A stretch of DNA of 64,000 nucleotides. It comes from BCD1 sp942492125. Lineage in GTDB: Bacteria; Bacteroidota; Bacteroidia; Chitinophagales; Saprospiraceae. Under the pieces are notes generated by a model. It was given only the letters and a program-made list of their open reading frames with translations, did no database searches and was not told the origin of the DNA. A program made the position numbers and the translations under genes. Shown here piece by piece: positions 9,284 through 17,941 of the stretch (its first letter is position 1; the number at the start of each line of letters is the position of its first letter). The DNA lies in assembly GCA_942492125.1 (NCBI GenBank), contig CALODM010000036.1, forward strand, positions 5,203-69,202, read 5' to 3'.

Positions 9284-10680
9284 ATGAAAAAAACCAAGTT
9301 AATATCGCTGATAAAATCCTTCTCACCAAAGGAGGTTATTGCTTTTGATCATTTTTGGATTCTCCATATTTTAACAATAATAAGCATTTACTCGACCTCT
9401 ACAGGGTTTTAAAGACATATTATCCTGACTTCAGGAAAGAACAATTAATTAAGCAGGAAATTTTTCAAAAATTGTTTCCGGAACAATCCTATGATGATAA
9501 ACAGTTGCGTTACCTGATGAGTGACCTTTTGAAGTTGGGTTATCAATTCTTTTTGGTCCGGCAATCCCAATCTCAAAATCACCAGGCAAGTATGTCCTTG
9601 CTTGATGATTTTCTGAATAGAAATCTTGATAAACACTTTGTGCAATGGCGGAAAAAACTCAGCGCTTCAATGGACCAGGTCCGGACTTCAAGCGTTGATT
9701 ATTTTTTTGATAAAATCCGATTAGCTGATATTGACCAAAATCGCTTCTCCCTTCTGTATCAACGCCGGTATGACGATAATATTCAGTACGGATCGGACTA
9801 TCTCAATCGTTACTTTGTACTTAAGAAATTAAAGTATGCTTGCGGAATGCTTGATCGGCAAGGTCTGCTTCAGGGAATCTACGACCTGGATCTTCCTGAT
9901 AACTGGCTGGGGTGGATGACTAAAAGAAATTTTTGGGGAGAAAAGATTATTGAAATGTATGCTATGGTTTATATGTCGCTCGATAATGAACATGATGCAG
10001 TCCCTTATAATCGTTTACTTGAATTGCTGTATGCTGACCTAAGTGGAATTGAAAGAAAGGATGCCAAGGAACTGTTTTTGTATGCTATTAATTATTGTGC
10101 ACGTAAAATGCGAAAGGGAGAGAACCTGTTTATCGAAACAGCCCTGGATCTTTATGTACGAGGAATAGGGGAGGAGATATTACTAGACAATGGATTTTTA
10201 TCCCCCTGGACTTTTGGCAACATTGTGAAACTGGCTTTGCGTTTGGAGCGTTTTGGATGGATAGAGCAATTTATTAAAGAATACCAGGTACATCTTTCTC
10301 CCGAATTCCGGGAGAATGCCATTCAGTATAACCTTGCAGAGTTATATTGTTATAAAAAAGATTTTGAGCAAGCACTGACCTTCCTGGTTAGGGTAGAGTT
10401 TTCTGACCTCAGTTATCATCTTGGTTCCAGAATAATGTTATCAAAAATTTATTATGAGTTAAAGGAAGAGGAAGCTTTGTTATCCCTGATGAGCTCGTTT
10501 ATCATGTTCTTAAAGCGGAACAAGAAAATATCAGAATCAATCAGGCTTACCTGCCAAAATTTTTGTGATTATTTGTTCCTTATTGTAAGAGGAAAGATCA
10601 ATGGAATTGAAGAAAAGATAAAAAATACTGATTTGTTAACCGACCGGAATTGGTTACTCGAAAAAGCCGCAGCCCGGTAG
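9284..10680 (+). CDS. Conserved Saprospiria-type hypothetical protein, one frame break near 9353
   Basis: The ATG at 9284 opens MKKTKLISLIKSFSPKEVIA. The frame is lost at a run of five T at about 9352-9356, and continues in the next frame as LDSPYFNNNKHLLDLYRVLK to 10680. Adding one T restores the sequence FDHFLDSPYFN, so the intact protein is about 465 residues. It is alpha-helical throughout, lacks a signal peptide or membrane segments, and looks like a helical-repeat cytoplasmic protein. I recognise the FLxSPYFNxN opening as common in proteins of unknown function in this group. It is followed at once by a 13-bp hairpin and a convergent TonB-dependent receptor gene. No function is proposed. 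Confidence 0.75.
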
Positions 10681-10711
10681 CAATACTATTTATCCCCAAA
10701 ATAGTATTGCT
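10679..10711. terminator. Hairpin between convergent genes
   Basis: A perfect 13-bp stem (AGCAATACTATTT pairing with AAATAGTATTGCT, seven-base loop) begins inside the stop codon of the upstream gene and lies 29 bp before the stop of the convergent receptor gene. There is no long T run, so termination in either direction is inferred from position. Confidence 0.55.
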
Positions 10712-10739
10712 TACCCTGGCCGCCTTGGTGTTCAGCTTA

Positions 10740-13118
10740 TTAAAGTTTGATCATGATCCCAATGGTTGGTAAAACTGTACCCGACATATTGGGGATGGAT
10801 TGAAGTACGTAATCCTGGCCGTTATTGGTTGTTTTATAGGTTCCGTCTTCATTTTTTTCTCTGATGACAAAGTCCTGGCTTTCGCTCTGGAAGTTGTAAA
10901 CATTCTGGATATCGACATAGAGCATCAAAGACCATCTTTTGAAGAAGAAATTTTTATCTACTCTCAAATCCAATTGATGAAAAGGAGATATGCGTTGAGA
11001 GTTGAGTTGGTTGAAATCGGGATATGCCTGTCCACGTGCATTCCAGGCAAGAATATTTGCGGATGTTTCTAAATCAAAAGGAGTGAAGGGCAATCCGCCA
11101 ACAAATCTCCACTTGAATCCTGCTCTCCAGTTATTCTTAAAATCTTTGGTTCCGGTAAGTGACAATAAATGGCGACTGTCCCAGGAAGAAGCAATGTATT
11201 CGTCTTCGAGATTGGTGAATTCACTCTTGAAGAAAGTGTAGGAGGCCAGTAAAGAAAATTTCTTGAGTTTGATCCGGTTAAGCACTTCAAAACCGGCGGC
11301 TCTGCCTGAACCGGTAAATGTTGCCGGTGTGGCACCTGCCACACTGCTGTACTGTGCACCCTCGTTGGCCAGGCTGGCACCTGTGATCAGGTCAATGGGG
11401 TATTGGAAATAATCCTTGTAGAATCCCTCAACAGAAAGTAATACAGCTTTTGAAAAACGGTATTCTGTACCGAGGTTGAAGTGATTAGCACCAATATATC
11501 GCGCAGATTCCAGGTTGCTGAGTTGACCTTCAGCGTTCCGGATACCCAAGGTGGTATAGGCCGGCAACTGAAAGTACCTTCCGATGCCTCCGTTGATTTT
11601 GGCTTTATCCGTAATGGAATAGGAAAGCGCCAGACGTGGTGACATCTGTTTCAATAAATTATTCATCTCGTCATTAAAGTTGTTCGCATCTGCTCTGAAA
11701 CCCAATGAAACGAGGAATCTATTATTGAAAAATTGCTTGGATGCCTGGGCGGAAAGACCGTACTTGATCAATCCTAACGAAGAGTTGTAATCAAAGTTCA
11801 CCAGGCTGTCATTGACAAAAAGCTGTTGGGAAGTATTGTTAAAATACTTGGCTCTCTCCAGGTTTGCACTGATCGTATATTTAATCTCACTTTCATTGAC
11901 AGTCAGTTCATACCTGAATTTGTTCTCTATTTCTTCAGAGTTGTAGTCAAAACTCCTTGGCCTTGTTTCGTCATTATCCGGATATTTGTAAAACTCGTTA
12001 TTCAACATATTGCGACTCAGGATAAAGGTGTGGAAACCTTTATCGAAAAACCTTTTATAGTTGGCGCCAATAGTATAACTCCATTGGTTATTGATCGGAA
12101 TCTGAGTTAAAATAAATTCCTGTGATGGATCGGGGTTTTCGATATTCTCGTTTAAGGAAAGTCTGTCCAAAGAGCCAAGGCTGATAATGGTCAGCTGATT
12201 TTTCGTGTCGAAATTAGTCTTGACCTTTACCTGGTAATCATTGAATGTAGGGAGGAAAGGCAATTCCAGCGCCTGGAACAAAAACTGGAGATAGGACCTC
12301 CTGATCGAAAAAATGTAACTGGTTTTGTCGCCTATCGGGCCATCCAATGTGAAGGAGGATTCACTTGCTCCTAAAGCTGCCTGGACATTTGTCCTGTCTT
12401 TACTACCTTCTTTTTGGGTAAAGTCCAATACACCACTCAAGGCGTTGTATTTGGCTGCCGGGAAAGACCCTGAATAGAAATCTACAGATTGAATGAAGTC
12501 AGCGTTGATGATTCCTACTGGTCCGCCGGAAGCTCCCTGTGTGGAGAAGTGATTCAATACCGGAATCTCAATGCCATCCAGAAAGAATCTGTTCTCGCTG
12601 GGGCCACCACCGCGAATCAACACATCATTTCTAAAAGCCGGAGTTGATCCCACCCCCGGAAATGATTGGATTACCCGGGAAATATCGCGGTTACTGCCGG
12701 GATTGCTTTCAATTTCTTTCAAGCCAATACTCTGCATGGAGATGGGAGCTTCTGATCTTTTTTCGAAACGATCAACCGTTACGACCACCTCATCTAGTAA
12801 TGTCTGGCTGGGCTCCAGCTTTATTTCAACAAAAGGAGCATTCGTGCTGGTTACATTTACATCCTGACTTATTTTGGTATTGTATCCAATATAAGATACG
12901 ACCAGGTTCACAAATCCCGGGTCAATATTGGTAAGGGTGAAATTACCATCGATATCCGAGGTGGTTCCTGTTCCGGTATTTTCTACAATTATGGTGGCAA
13001 AAGGAATCGGTTCATTATTATTGGCATCCATGATAATGCCTGAGATAGAAGCTTTGCCTTGTCCAAAAGCAAAAGTTGCTGTCAACAGAAATAAGAAAGT
13101 GATAATAGATGATCTCAT
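10740..13118 (-). CDS. TonB-dependent outer-membrane receptor with carboxypeptidase-regulatory-like domain
   Basis: The start at 13118 (MRSSIITFLFLLTATFAFGQ) gives a clean signal peptide; a longer frame from 13178 is less likely. Mature residues 22-100 form a CarboxypepD_reg-like domain (ISGIIMDANNNEPIPFATII, DIDGNFTLTN). A plug domain follows (RVIQSFPGVGSTPAFRNDVL, IRGGGPSENRFFLDGIEIP), then a 22-strand-type barrel with YSFSIRRSYLQFL-like strands and a C-terminus ending in IGIMIKL. At about 792 residues it is a normal-length receptor without a SusD partner nearby, so a polysaccharide-utilisation role is not supported. The substrate is unknown. It is divergent from the MarR-type regulator at 13242, which may control it. 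Confidence 0.9.
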   Translation of the reverse strand: MRSSIITFLFLLTATFAFGQGKASISGIIMDANNNEPIPFATIIVENTGTGTTSDIDGNFTLTNIDPGFVNLVVSYIGYNTKISQDVNVTSTNAPFVEIKLEPSQTLLDEVVVTVDRFEKRSEAPISMQSIGLKEIESNPGSNRDISRVIQSFPGVGSTPAFRNDVLIRGGGPSENRFFLDGIEIPVLNHFSTQGASGGPVGIINADFIQSVDFYSGSFPAAKYNALSGVLDFTQKEGSKDRTNVQAALGASESSFTLDGPIGDKTSYIFSIRRSYLQFLFQALELPFLPTFNDYQVKVKTNFDTKNQLTIISLGSLDRLSLNENIENPDPSQEFILTQIPINNQWSYTIGANYKRFFDKGFHTFILSRNMLNNEFYKYPDNDETRPRSFDYNSEEIENKFRYELTVNESEIKYTISANLERAKYFNNTSQQLFVNDSLVNFDYNSSLGLIKYGLSAQASKQFFNNRFLVSLGFRADANNFNDEMNNLLKQMSPRLALSYSITDKAKINGGIGRYFQLPAYTTLGIRNAEGQLSNLESARYIGANHFNLGTEYRFSKAVLLSVEGFYKDYFQYPIDLITGASLANEGAQYSSVAGATPATFTGSGRAAGFEVLNRIKLKKFSLLASYTFFKSEFTNLEDEYIASSWDSRHLLSLTGTKDFKNNWRAGFKWRFVGGLPFTPFDLETSANILAWNARGQAYPDFNQLNSQRISPFHQLDLRVDKNFFFKRWSLMLYVDIQNVYNFQSESQDFVIREKNEDGTYKTTNNGQDYVLQSIPNMSGTVLPTIGIMIKL

Positions 13119-13177
13119 TATTTTCTTACAATTTAGGTTTTTATATGTTTGTTTAACTTTTTTTTCAAAAACTTCCA

Positions 13178-13185
13178 CAAAGCTA
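13178..13185 (-). promoter_or_regulatory. Bacteroidota -7 box for the TonB receptor
   Basis: The minus strand reads TAGCTTTG, fitting the TAnnTTTG consensus of Bacteroidota sigma-A promoters, about 60 bp upstream of the chosen start at 13118. No convincing -33 TTTG was found. Confidence 0.4.
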
Positions 13186-13208
13186 GTGCATTTTTCAATT
13201 AAAAGCTA

Positions 13209-13216
13209 TAATTTTG
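13209..13216 (+). promoter_or_regulatory. Bacteroidota -7 box for the MarR-type gene
   Basis: TAATTTTG matches TAnnTTTG 26 bp before the ATG at 13242. It lies next to the divergent box at 13178-13185, so one regulator could bind between them and control both genes. Confidence 0.45.
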
Positions 13217-13241
13217 TAGTAAATTTTAAGAAAAAAGTCCA

Positions 13242-13904
13242 ATGTCGAATAAATATAGACTTATACGGGAGGTTTTGGATCATTTGGAATCTTTTGAAAA
13301 AAGTGGTGGAGAAGATAATCTGAAAGCTTTTTCAATTTATCTGCGGGATCAGGCCTATACGACTGTCGATAAAGAAGAGCTGGAATTGTCCGGGTACGCG
13401 GATTTCCGTAATTACCGTTCCAATCCGGAAGTGGAATTTTCCATTTTGCTCACAGGCCTATTTCGGTTTGCCAAACATTACCTCAAAAAAGCTTTCGCTA
13501 AAACGGCTTTTAAAACCATTGATGAATTTGGTTTTTTGGCAACCTTGATAAAAGAGGGAAGCTTGATGAAAAATGAGTTGATCAATGAGCATATGCTCGA
13601 GATGTCGAGTGGCAGTGAGATCATAAAACGCCTGGTGAGAAAAGGACTGGTCTATGAATTCCCGGATGAAAATGATAAACGCGCCAAACGGGTCGCCTTG
13701 ACAGAAAGGGGACGGCAGGAGATATTTGTTGCCTTTGGTGAAATGCATAAAGTTTCGAAAATAATCAGGGGGAACCTTCATGGAGTTGAATTAAAAGAAT
13801 CATTAGCCGTTTTGAATAAACTTACCTCCTGGCACAAACATATTCATGAACAGGATAAAGATTCTTCGATCGAAGAGCTGCATGATAAATATGTGGCGTA
13901 TTGA
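13242..13904 (+). CDS. MarR-family transcriptional regulator
   Basis: The 220-residue protein has a winged helix-turn-helix at about residues 90-160 (TIDEFGFLATLIKEGSLMKN, then SSGSEIIKRLVRKGLVYEFP and NDKRAKRVALTERGRQ, the wing with the DxRxxxVxLTxxG pattern). This is the MarR signature. It is longer than a typical MarR (about 150) because of an N-terminal helical extension of about 65 residues, probably for dimerisation. It is divergent from the TonB receptor, and shared regulation is plausible. The ligand is unknown. Confidence 0.88.
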   Translation: MSNKYRLIREVLDHLESFEKSGGEDNLKAFSIYLRDQAYTTVDKEELELSGYADFRNYRSNPEVEFSILLTGLFRFAKHYLKKAFAKTAFKTIDEFGFLATLIKEGSLMKNELINEHMLEMSSGSEIIKRLVRKGLVYEFPDENDKRAKRVALTERGRQEIFVAFGEMHKVSKIIRGNLHGVELKESLAVLNKLTSWHKHIHEQDKDSSIEELHDKYVAY

Positions 13905-13946
13905 GTTCAGACTGCGGGGGAATGTTGTATGCGTGCCAAACCTTCT

Positions 13947-14453
13947 TTAACCTCTATCCTTAAAAGACCATGTGAATCTCATGCGGGAAACTTCCTTGCC
14001 GTCATTTTGGGTGCCAATGGAAGTAACGGTCACCTCCTGGGGGGCTCCGGTGTCAATGGCCCTTTGGACTCCATCCATCAGTTTTTGACCTTCATTACAA
14101 GTAAAAGTTGTCAGGCTTGTTGCTTTTTTGATATATTCAATTTCAACCTTGGTAATCAGCATGGCAATGCGGCCTCGGCCGTGGATGATATGACCTGCGA
14201 TCAACCCTGTAGATAATTCTGCTGCGGCAAACTGAGCTCCTGCATAGATGGATCTGAAGGGATTTTGGGTTCGCCATTTAAATGGGACGGTCACTTCTGC
14301 TTTTTGGGTGGTCAGTGATTTTAACCGAACTCCGAAGAAAAGCACCGAAGGCAGGTATCTGAAAAAATACAACCACAACTTCCACGGGGTTCGGAGATCT
14401 GCCAGTTGTTTTTTTGTTTTCGGATTTTCCGGATCGTATTGCCTGTTACTCAT
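13947..14453 (-). CDS. DUF4442 hotdog-fold protein (thioesterase-like)
   Basis: The 168-residue protein fits the DUF4442/YiiD C-terminal-like hotdog family: PWKLWLYFFRYLPSVLFFGV at the N-terminus, then NPFRSIYAGAQFAAAELSTG (the hotdog helix region) and strands KVEIEYIKKATSLTTFTCN and QEVTVTSIGTQNDGKEVSRM. The family is thioesterase-like, but the acyl substrate is not known. The gene is on the same strand as the Lrp-type gene 30 bp upstream, so the two may be an operon. Confidence 0.8.
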   Translation of the reverse strand: MSNRQYDPENPKTKKQLADLRTPWKLWLYFFRYLPSVLFFGVRLKSLTTQKAEVTVPFKWRTQNPFRSIYAGAQFAAAELSTGLIAGHIIHGRGRIAMLITKVEIEYIKKATSLTTFTCNEGQKLMDGVQRAIDTGAPQEVTVTSIGTQNDGKEVSRMRFTWSFKDRG

Positions 14454-14483
14454 GAGTAGGTAATTTTTCCTTTAGAAATTTGG

Positions 14484-14960
14484 TTATTCCTCTTCTTCTA
14501 TCAACTGAATAGGCCTGTCGATGCTTTCTTCCAGGGAGATAAAAGTTTCTGTTCGTTGAATGCCATTGATTTTTTGGATCTTGTCATGCAGCAGATCTTT
14601 GAGGTGATTGGTGTCTTTACAAATTATTTTGGCAAAGATACCGTATTGGCCGGTGGTATAGTGAGCACCTACGACTTCCGGAATCTTCTCAAGTTCTGCG
14701 GATACCTGATCAAAAAGGGAGCTTTTGTCGAGATAAATCCCCAGAAAAGCAACAATATCGTATCCCAGCTTATTGTGATCGATCACCAGGTTATAGCCTT
14801 TTACAAGGCCCATTTCTTCCATCTTTTTCATTCGCACGTGGATGGTTCCCCCGGAGACAAAAAGTTTTTGACCGATCTCGCTGTAAGCTTTTTTGGCGTT
14901 TTCCATGAGAATGGATAAAATTTTCTTATCCAGGTCATCCAGATATTTTTCTTTATGCAT
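14484..14960 (-). CDS. Lrp/AsnC-family transcriptional regulator
   Basis: The 158-residue protein starts with an AsnC-type winged helix-turn-helix (LDDLDKKILSILMENAKKAY, then IGQKLFVSGGTIHVRMKKME and GLVKGYNLVID). A RAM ligand-binding domain follows (VAFLGIYLDKSSLFDQV, VGAHYTTGQYGIFAKIICKD, IQRTETFISLEE). Members bind amino acids or related small molecules and regulate metabolism. The start codon is ATG, and a TAnnTTTG promoter lies about 45 bp upstream. Confidence 0.93.
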   Translation of the reverse strand: MHKEKYLDDLDKKILSILMENAKKAYSEIGQKLFVSGGTIHVRMKKMEEMGLVKGYNLVIDHNKLGYDIVAFLGIYLDKSSLFDQVSAELEKIPEVVGAHYTTGQYGIFAKIICKDTNHLKDLLHDKIQKINGIQRTETFISLEESIDRPIQLIEEEE

Positions 14961-15316
14961 AGGAAAAGGTTTGAAAAATCATTAATTGATTTAAAAATTT
15001 TAAACAAAAGTAGCTTTTTGTTTTTATTTTTTTAAAAAAAGGATGATTAAACCATAGTGCTTTTGAGAAGTTTTATTACTTTTTAGAGATCATTAAAGGG
15101 AATGTGTCCGTGAATTAACCCCTTGAATCAGCCTTTTTGAAAATAAACCTGATTTCAATCAATCTAAATTAAATGCAAACCGTTGTTAAAGAGGAAATAA
15201 AAAATAACTTCCCTGCTTGTTAAAACACTATTTGATCTTAGTGAAAAGTTTAAACAGGTACTGAGATATAATTTAGGGAAGTTTGTATCTTTCGGCGCTC
15301 AAAACAATTCATTTAA
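14961..15316. other. Divergent intergenic region
   Basis: AT-rich spacer between the Lrp gene (minus) and the protease gene (plus), with the Lrp -7 box near 15005. A weaker TATCTTTC about 30 bp before 15317 could serve the protease gene. I see no further gene. Confidence 0.6.
15005..15012 (-). promoter_or_regulatory. Bacteroidota -7 box for the Lrp/AsnC gene
   Basis: The minus strand reads TACTTTTG (TAnnTTTG consensus), 45 bp upstream of the ATG at 14960. Confidence 0.4.
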
Positions 15317-16981
15317 ATGGAAAAGTTAACAGGCAACACTCCTGGCAAACTAAAAATCTGGACACCACTGCTGCTTGCGGTGGCTCTTGTTGGTGGAATG
15401 ATCATCGGACTGAAGTTACAAAAATCAGGACCTGTTATGATCATAGACGATGCTGAATCAGGGGTATCTCACAGTGGTAGTTCCGGACAGGTTGAGGAAT
15501 TGATAAGGTATATCGAAGCCAGGTATGTGGACAAAGTGGATAAGGAGGAATTAACCGAAATTGCGATTCAAAGTATTCTGGACAAACTGGATCCACACTC
15601 CAGTTATATTCCTGCCAGGGAATTGCAGGAAGTTAATGACCAGCTTGACGGGGATTTTGATGGTATAGGCATTGAATTTTTCATTCTGGATGATACCTTA
15701 ATGGTTGTGACGCCATTGAACGGTGGTCCTTCTGAAGCTGCGGGGATTATGGCCGGAGACAGAATTGTGATGATTGAGGATTCCATTGTTGCCGGAAAAG
15801 ACAAAAATGTAAGAGAGATCACCGGAATGTTGCGCGGCAAGAAAGGAACAGACGTGCGTATAGGGGTTCTTAGAGGTCATCAAAAAGGTTTATTGAAATT
15901 CACCATTACCCGCGATGCTATTCCCATGAATAGTGTTGATGTAGGCATGATGCTGGACGAAAAAACCGGTTACATCCGGCTTTCCAGGTTTAGCGCCAAA
16001 ACCTACGAAGAATTTATGAAGGCGCTGGAGCCGCTGGTTGAAGAACATAAAATGGAAGATCTGGTTATCGATCTTCGGGGTAATCCCGGTGGATATTTGC
16101 AGCAGGCTACCCGTATTTTGAGCCAGTTGTTCAGGGAAAAGCAAAAACTACTCGTATTTACAGAAGGCCGCAAGACGGGCAGAAATGAATACAATACCTC
16201 TGGCATGCCCTTTTTTGAGGTCAATAATATCGTGGTTCTTATTGATGAAGGTTCGGCCTCTGCCAGTGAGATCGTTGCCGGGGCCATCCAGGACAGGGAT
16301 AGGGGAGTGATCATCGGAAGACGCTCTTTTGGAAAAGGACTTGTGCAGGAACAGTACGAATTATCAGATGGTTCTGCTTTAAGGCTTACCGTTGCCCGGT
16401 ATTATACCCCTTCAGGACGTTCTATTCAAAAACCTTATGAAGATAAAGAAGGTTATGCGCATGATTTTATGGACAGGATGGAGTCTGGAGAATTATCGGG
16501 TGAAAAAAGTGCTGAGGTAACTGACTCAACGCAATATCATACGACCAACGGCCACGTCGTTTATGGCGGTGGGGGTATTATTCCTGACGTTTTTGTTCCT
16601 TTGGACACGACCATGTTCTCGGACACCTATACGGCACTTCGCCAACAGTTAAATCGTTATGTTTTCCGGTTTATGGAAAACCCGGGCCGGGATTTTTCTG
16701 AATATACCCTGGAAACTTTCAAAAATAATTTTGTGGTAGATGATGACATGTTTGATGATTTTGTGGAATTTGTCAAAGTGGAAGATGTTGAAATTAAGGA
16801 TAAAGACCTGGCCAGGTGTAAGGCCGATATTCAAAACAGACTGAAGGCACAGATCGCCCGGCAATTGTTCAAAGAAGATGGTTTCTATGGCATCCTTGTG
16901 GAAAGGGATGAAATGATTCAGGAAGCCTTGAGAGTGCTGCGTTTGCCGGACCCTCTGGCAAATTCCCGGGGAGAGGAATAA
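15317..16981 (+). CDS. S41-family C-terminal processing peptidase
   Basis: The 554-residue protein has an N-terminal membrane anchor (about residues 14-32), a helical start (VEELIRYIEARYVDKVDKEE), a PDZ domain (about 115-200, DGIGIEFFILDDTL) and an S41 protease core. The core carries DLRGNPGGYLQQATRI (about 252), the catalytic serine in GSASASEIVAGA (Ser315) and the lysine in RRSFGKGLVQ (Lys340), giving the Ser/Lys dyad 25 residues apart. The C-terminal ~120 residues are a helical extension. It acts in the periplasm on C-termini of proteins. It stands alone, followed by a spacer with two inverted repeats. Confidence 0.95.
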   Translation: MEKLTGNTPGKLKIWTPLLLAVALVGGMIIGLKLQKSGPVMIIDDAESGVSHSGSSGQVEELIRYIEARYVDKVDKEELTEIAIQSILDKLDPHSSYIPARELQEVNDQLDGDFDGIGIEFFILDDTLMVVTPLNGGPSEAAGIMAGDRIVMIEDSIVAGKDKNVREITGMLRGKKGTDVRIGVLRGHQKGLLKFTITRDAIPMNSVDVGMMLDEKTGYIRLSRFSAKTYEEFMKALEPLVEEHKMEDLVIDLRGNPGGYLQQATRILSQLFREKQKLLVFTEGRKTGRNEYNTSGMPFFEVNNIVVLIDEGSASASEIVAGAIQDRDRGVIIGRRSFGKGLVQEQYELSDGSALRLTVARYYTPSGRSIQKPYEDKEGYAHDFMDRMESGELSGEKSAEVTDSTQYHTTNGHVVYGGGGIIPDVFVPLDTTMFSDTYTALRQQLNRYVFRFMENPGRDFSEYTLETFKNNFVVDDDMFDDFVEFVKVEDVEIKDKDLARCKADIQNRLKAQIARQLFKEDGFYGILVERDEMIQEALRVLRLPDPLANSRGEE

Positions 16982-16996
16982 TTCAAACTACTATTA

Positions 16997-17070
16997 ACAA
17001 ACTTATTTGAAATGAAATGAGCATAAACTTTTTTAAGCATACCATTCACTTATGATTAAAATAAGTTTGT
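16997..17070 (+). repeat. 12-bp inverted repeat between protease and cytochrome genes
   Basis: ACAAACTTATTT (16997-17008) and AAATAAGTTTGT (17059-17070) are perfect complements with a 50-base spacer. The pair lies just after the protease stop codon. It could form the base of a hairpin, but the loop is long and no T run follows. Confidence 0.4.
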
Positions 17071-17088
17071 GCGAAAACGAAGTGGTTA

Positions 17089-17151
17089 CATTTGTTTAAA
17101 AATTTATTAATCACTTCATTTTCAAAGAATTAATAAATTTTTAAACAAATG
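17089..17151 (+). promoter_or_regulatory. 23-bp inverted repeat whose right arm ends on the start codon
   Basis: Positions 17089-17111 and 17129-17151 are perfectly complementary, with a 17-base loop. The right arm includes the region where a ribosome binding site would lie and ends exactly with ATG at 17149-17151, the start of the c-type cytochrome gene. In the mRNA the start would be buried in a long, AT-rich stem. This may be a translational or thermal switch; it could also be a binding site at DNA level. Confidence 0.5.
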
Positions 17152-17678
17152 AAACAGCTATCAATTTTACTTTTTTTGTCGGCTCTGGTTATCTTTTCCT
17201 GTAATGATGGAAACAATCAGGTGGCAACCACCCCGGCCGGGGAACCTCTAATACCATTCTTCCTACGGATGCTACCAACGAGACCATTCCGGGAACGACG
17301 GTAACCAAAGAACAATTGGAAGATTTGAAACCTAATGCTAATATCCCGGAAGGGGTATTCGCTGTAAAGAAGGTGAATTTTGCTCCGGAGATCAGTAAGT
17401 TTATGGTCCAGAAAGGCACCCGGGTCTTTGAGCAAAAATGCAATTCCTGCCACACCATCAAAGTGACGGACGAAGGTACAGCTTCCGCTTTCGAAGGTAT
17501 GTTTGAACGGCATGATCCTGCCTGGGTTTTCAATATGATTAGAAACGTGCCAATAGATGGTATCGATCGCAAAATGAAAAAATGCCCGGTGCGTTCAGAA
17601 ACCGGTGCACTGGAGGTGATCGATGCACGTGATCTGCTCGAAATGATCAGAAGTGTGAGCCCTGTTGAGGTTCAGTGA
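17149..17678 (+). CDS. Monoheme c-type cytochrome lipoprotein, one frame break
   Basis: The ATG at 17149 opens a lipoprotein signal (MKQLSILLFLSALVIFSCND, lipobox FSC). The frame breaks near 17236-17242; one extra base restores TTPAGE-S-NTILPTDATNET and runs to 17678, about 176 residues in all. The cytochrome domain has heme motif FEQKCNSCHTIK and a likely distal methionine in DRKMKKCP. It is probably a periplasmic electron carrier anchored to a membrane. It shares no operon with the multiheme cluster. Confidence 0.8.
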
Positions 17679-17890
17679 CAATTTTCCTGGCAGAAATATA
17701 AACACAACTGGTTGATTAACATTCCTCGGATCGGATGCAGGCCTTTTTGTTATTTTGTAAAATTAAAAAAGACTGTCTTTTGAGAAAGGTTCAAAAACCC
17801 CTTGTTAATCCTGTCTGTGGAGTCAGATTCTAACTCTCCGTCAAACAGAACAGCCCCCCCCAATTTTCGTTACGATTTCTGTCAAAACGC

Positions 17891-17919
17891 GATATCCGAT
17901 TTTCGGATATCCCGTTTTT
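17891..17919. terminator. Bidirectional rho-independent terminator
   Basis: Stem GATATCCGA / TCGGATATC (9 bp, loop of three) followed by CCGTTTTTG on the plus strand and GCGTTTTG on the minus strand. It lies between the convergent cytochrome (ends 17678) and DsbD (ends 17942) genes. Confidence 0.8.
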
Positions 17920-17941
17920 GTGTCCCTTTGATGGAATCTGG

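Noticed and set aside
10740..13118. Polysaccharide-utilisation locus around the TonB receptor
   Set aside because: No SusD-like gene or glycoside hydrolase lies next to it; the hydrolase at 42.6 kb is far away and its neighbour is an MFS transporter.
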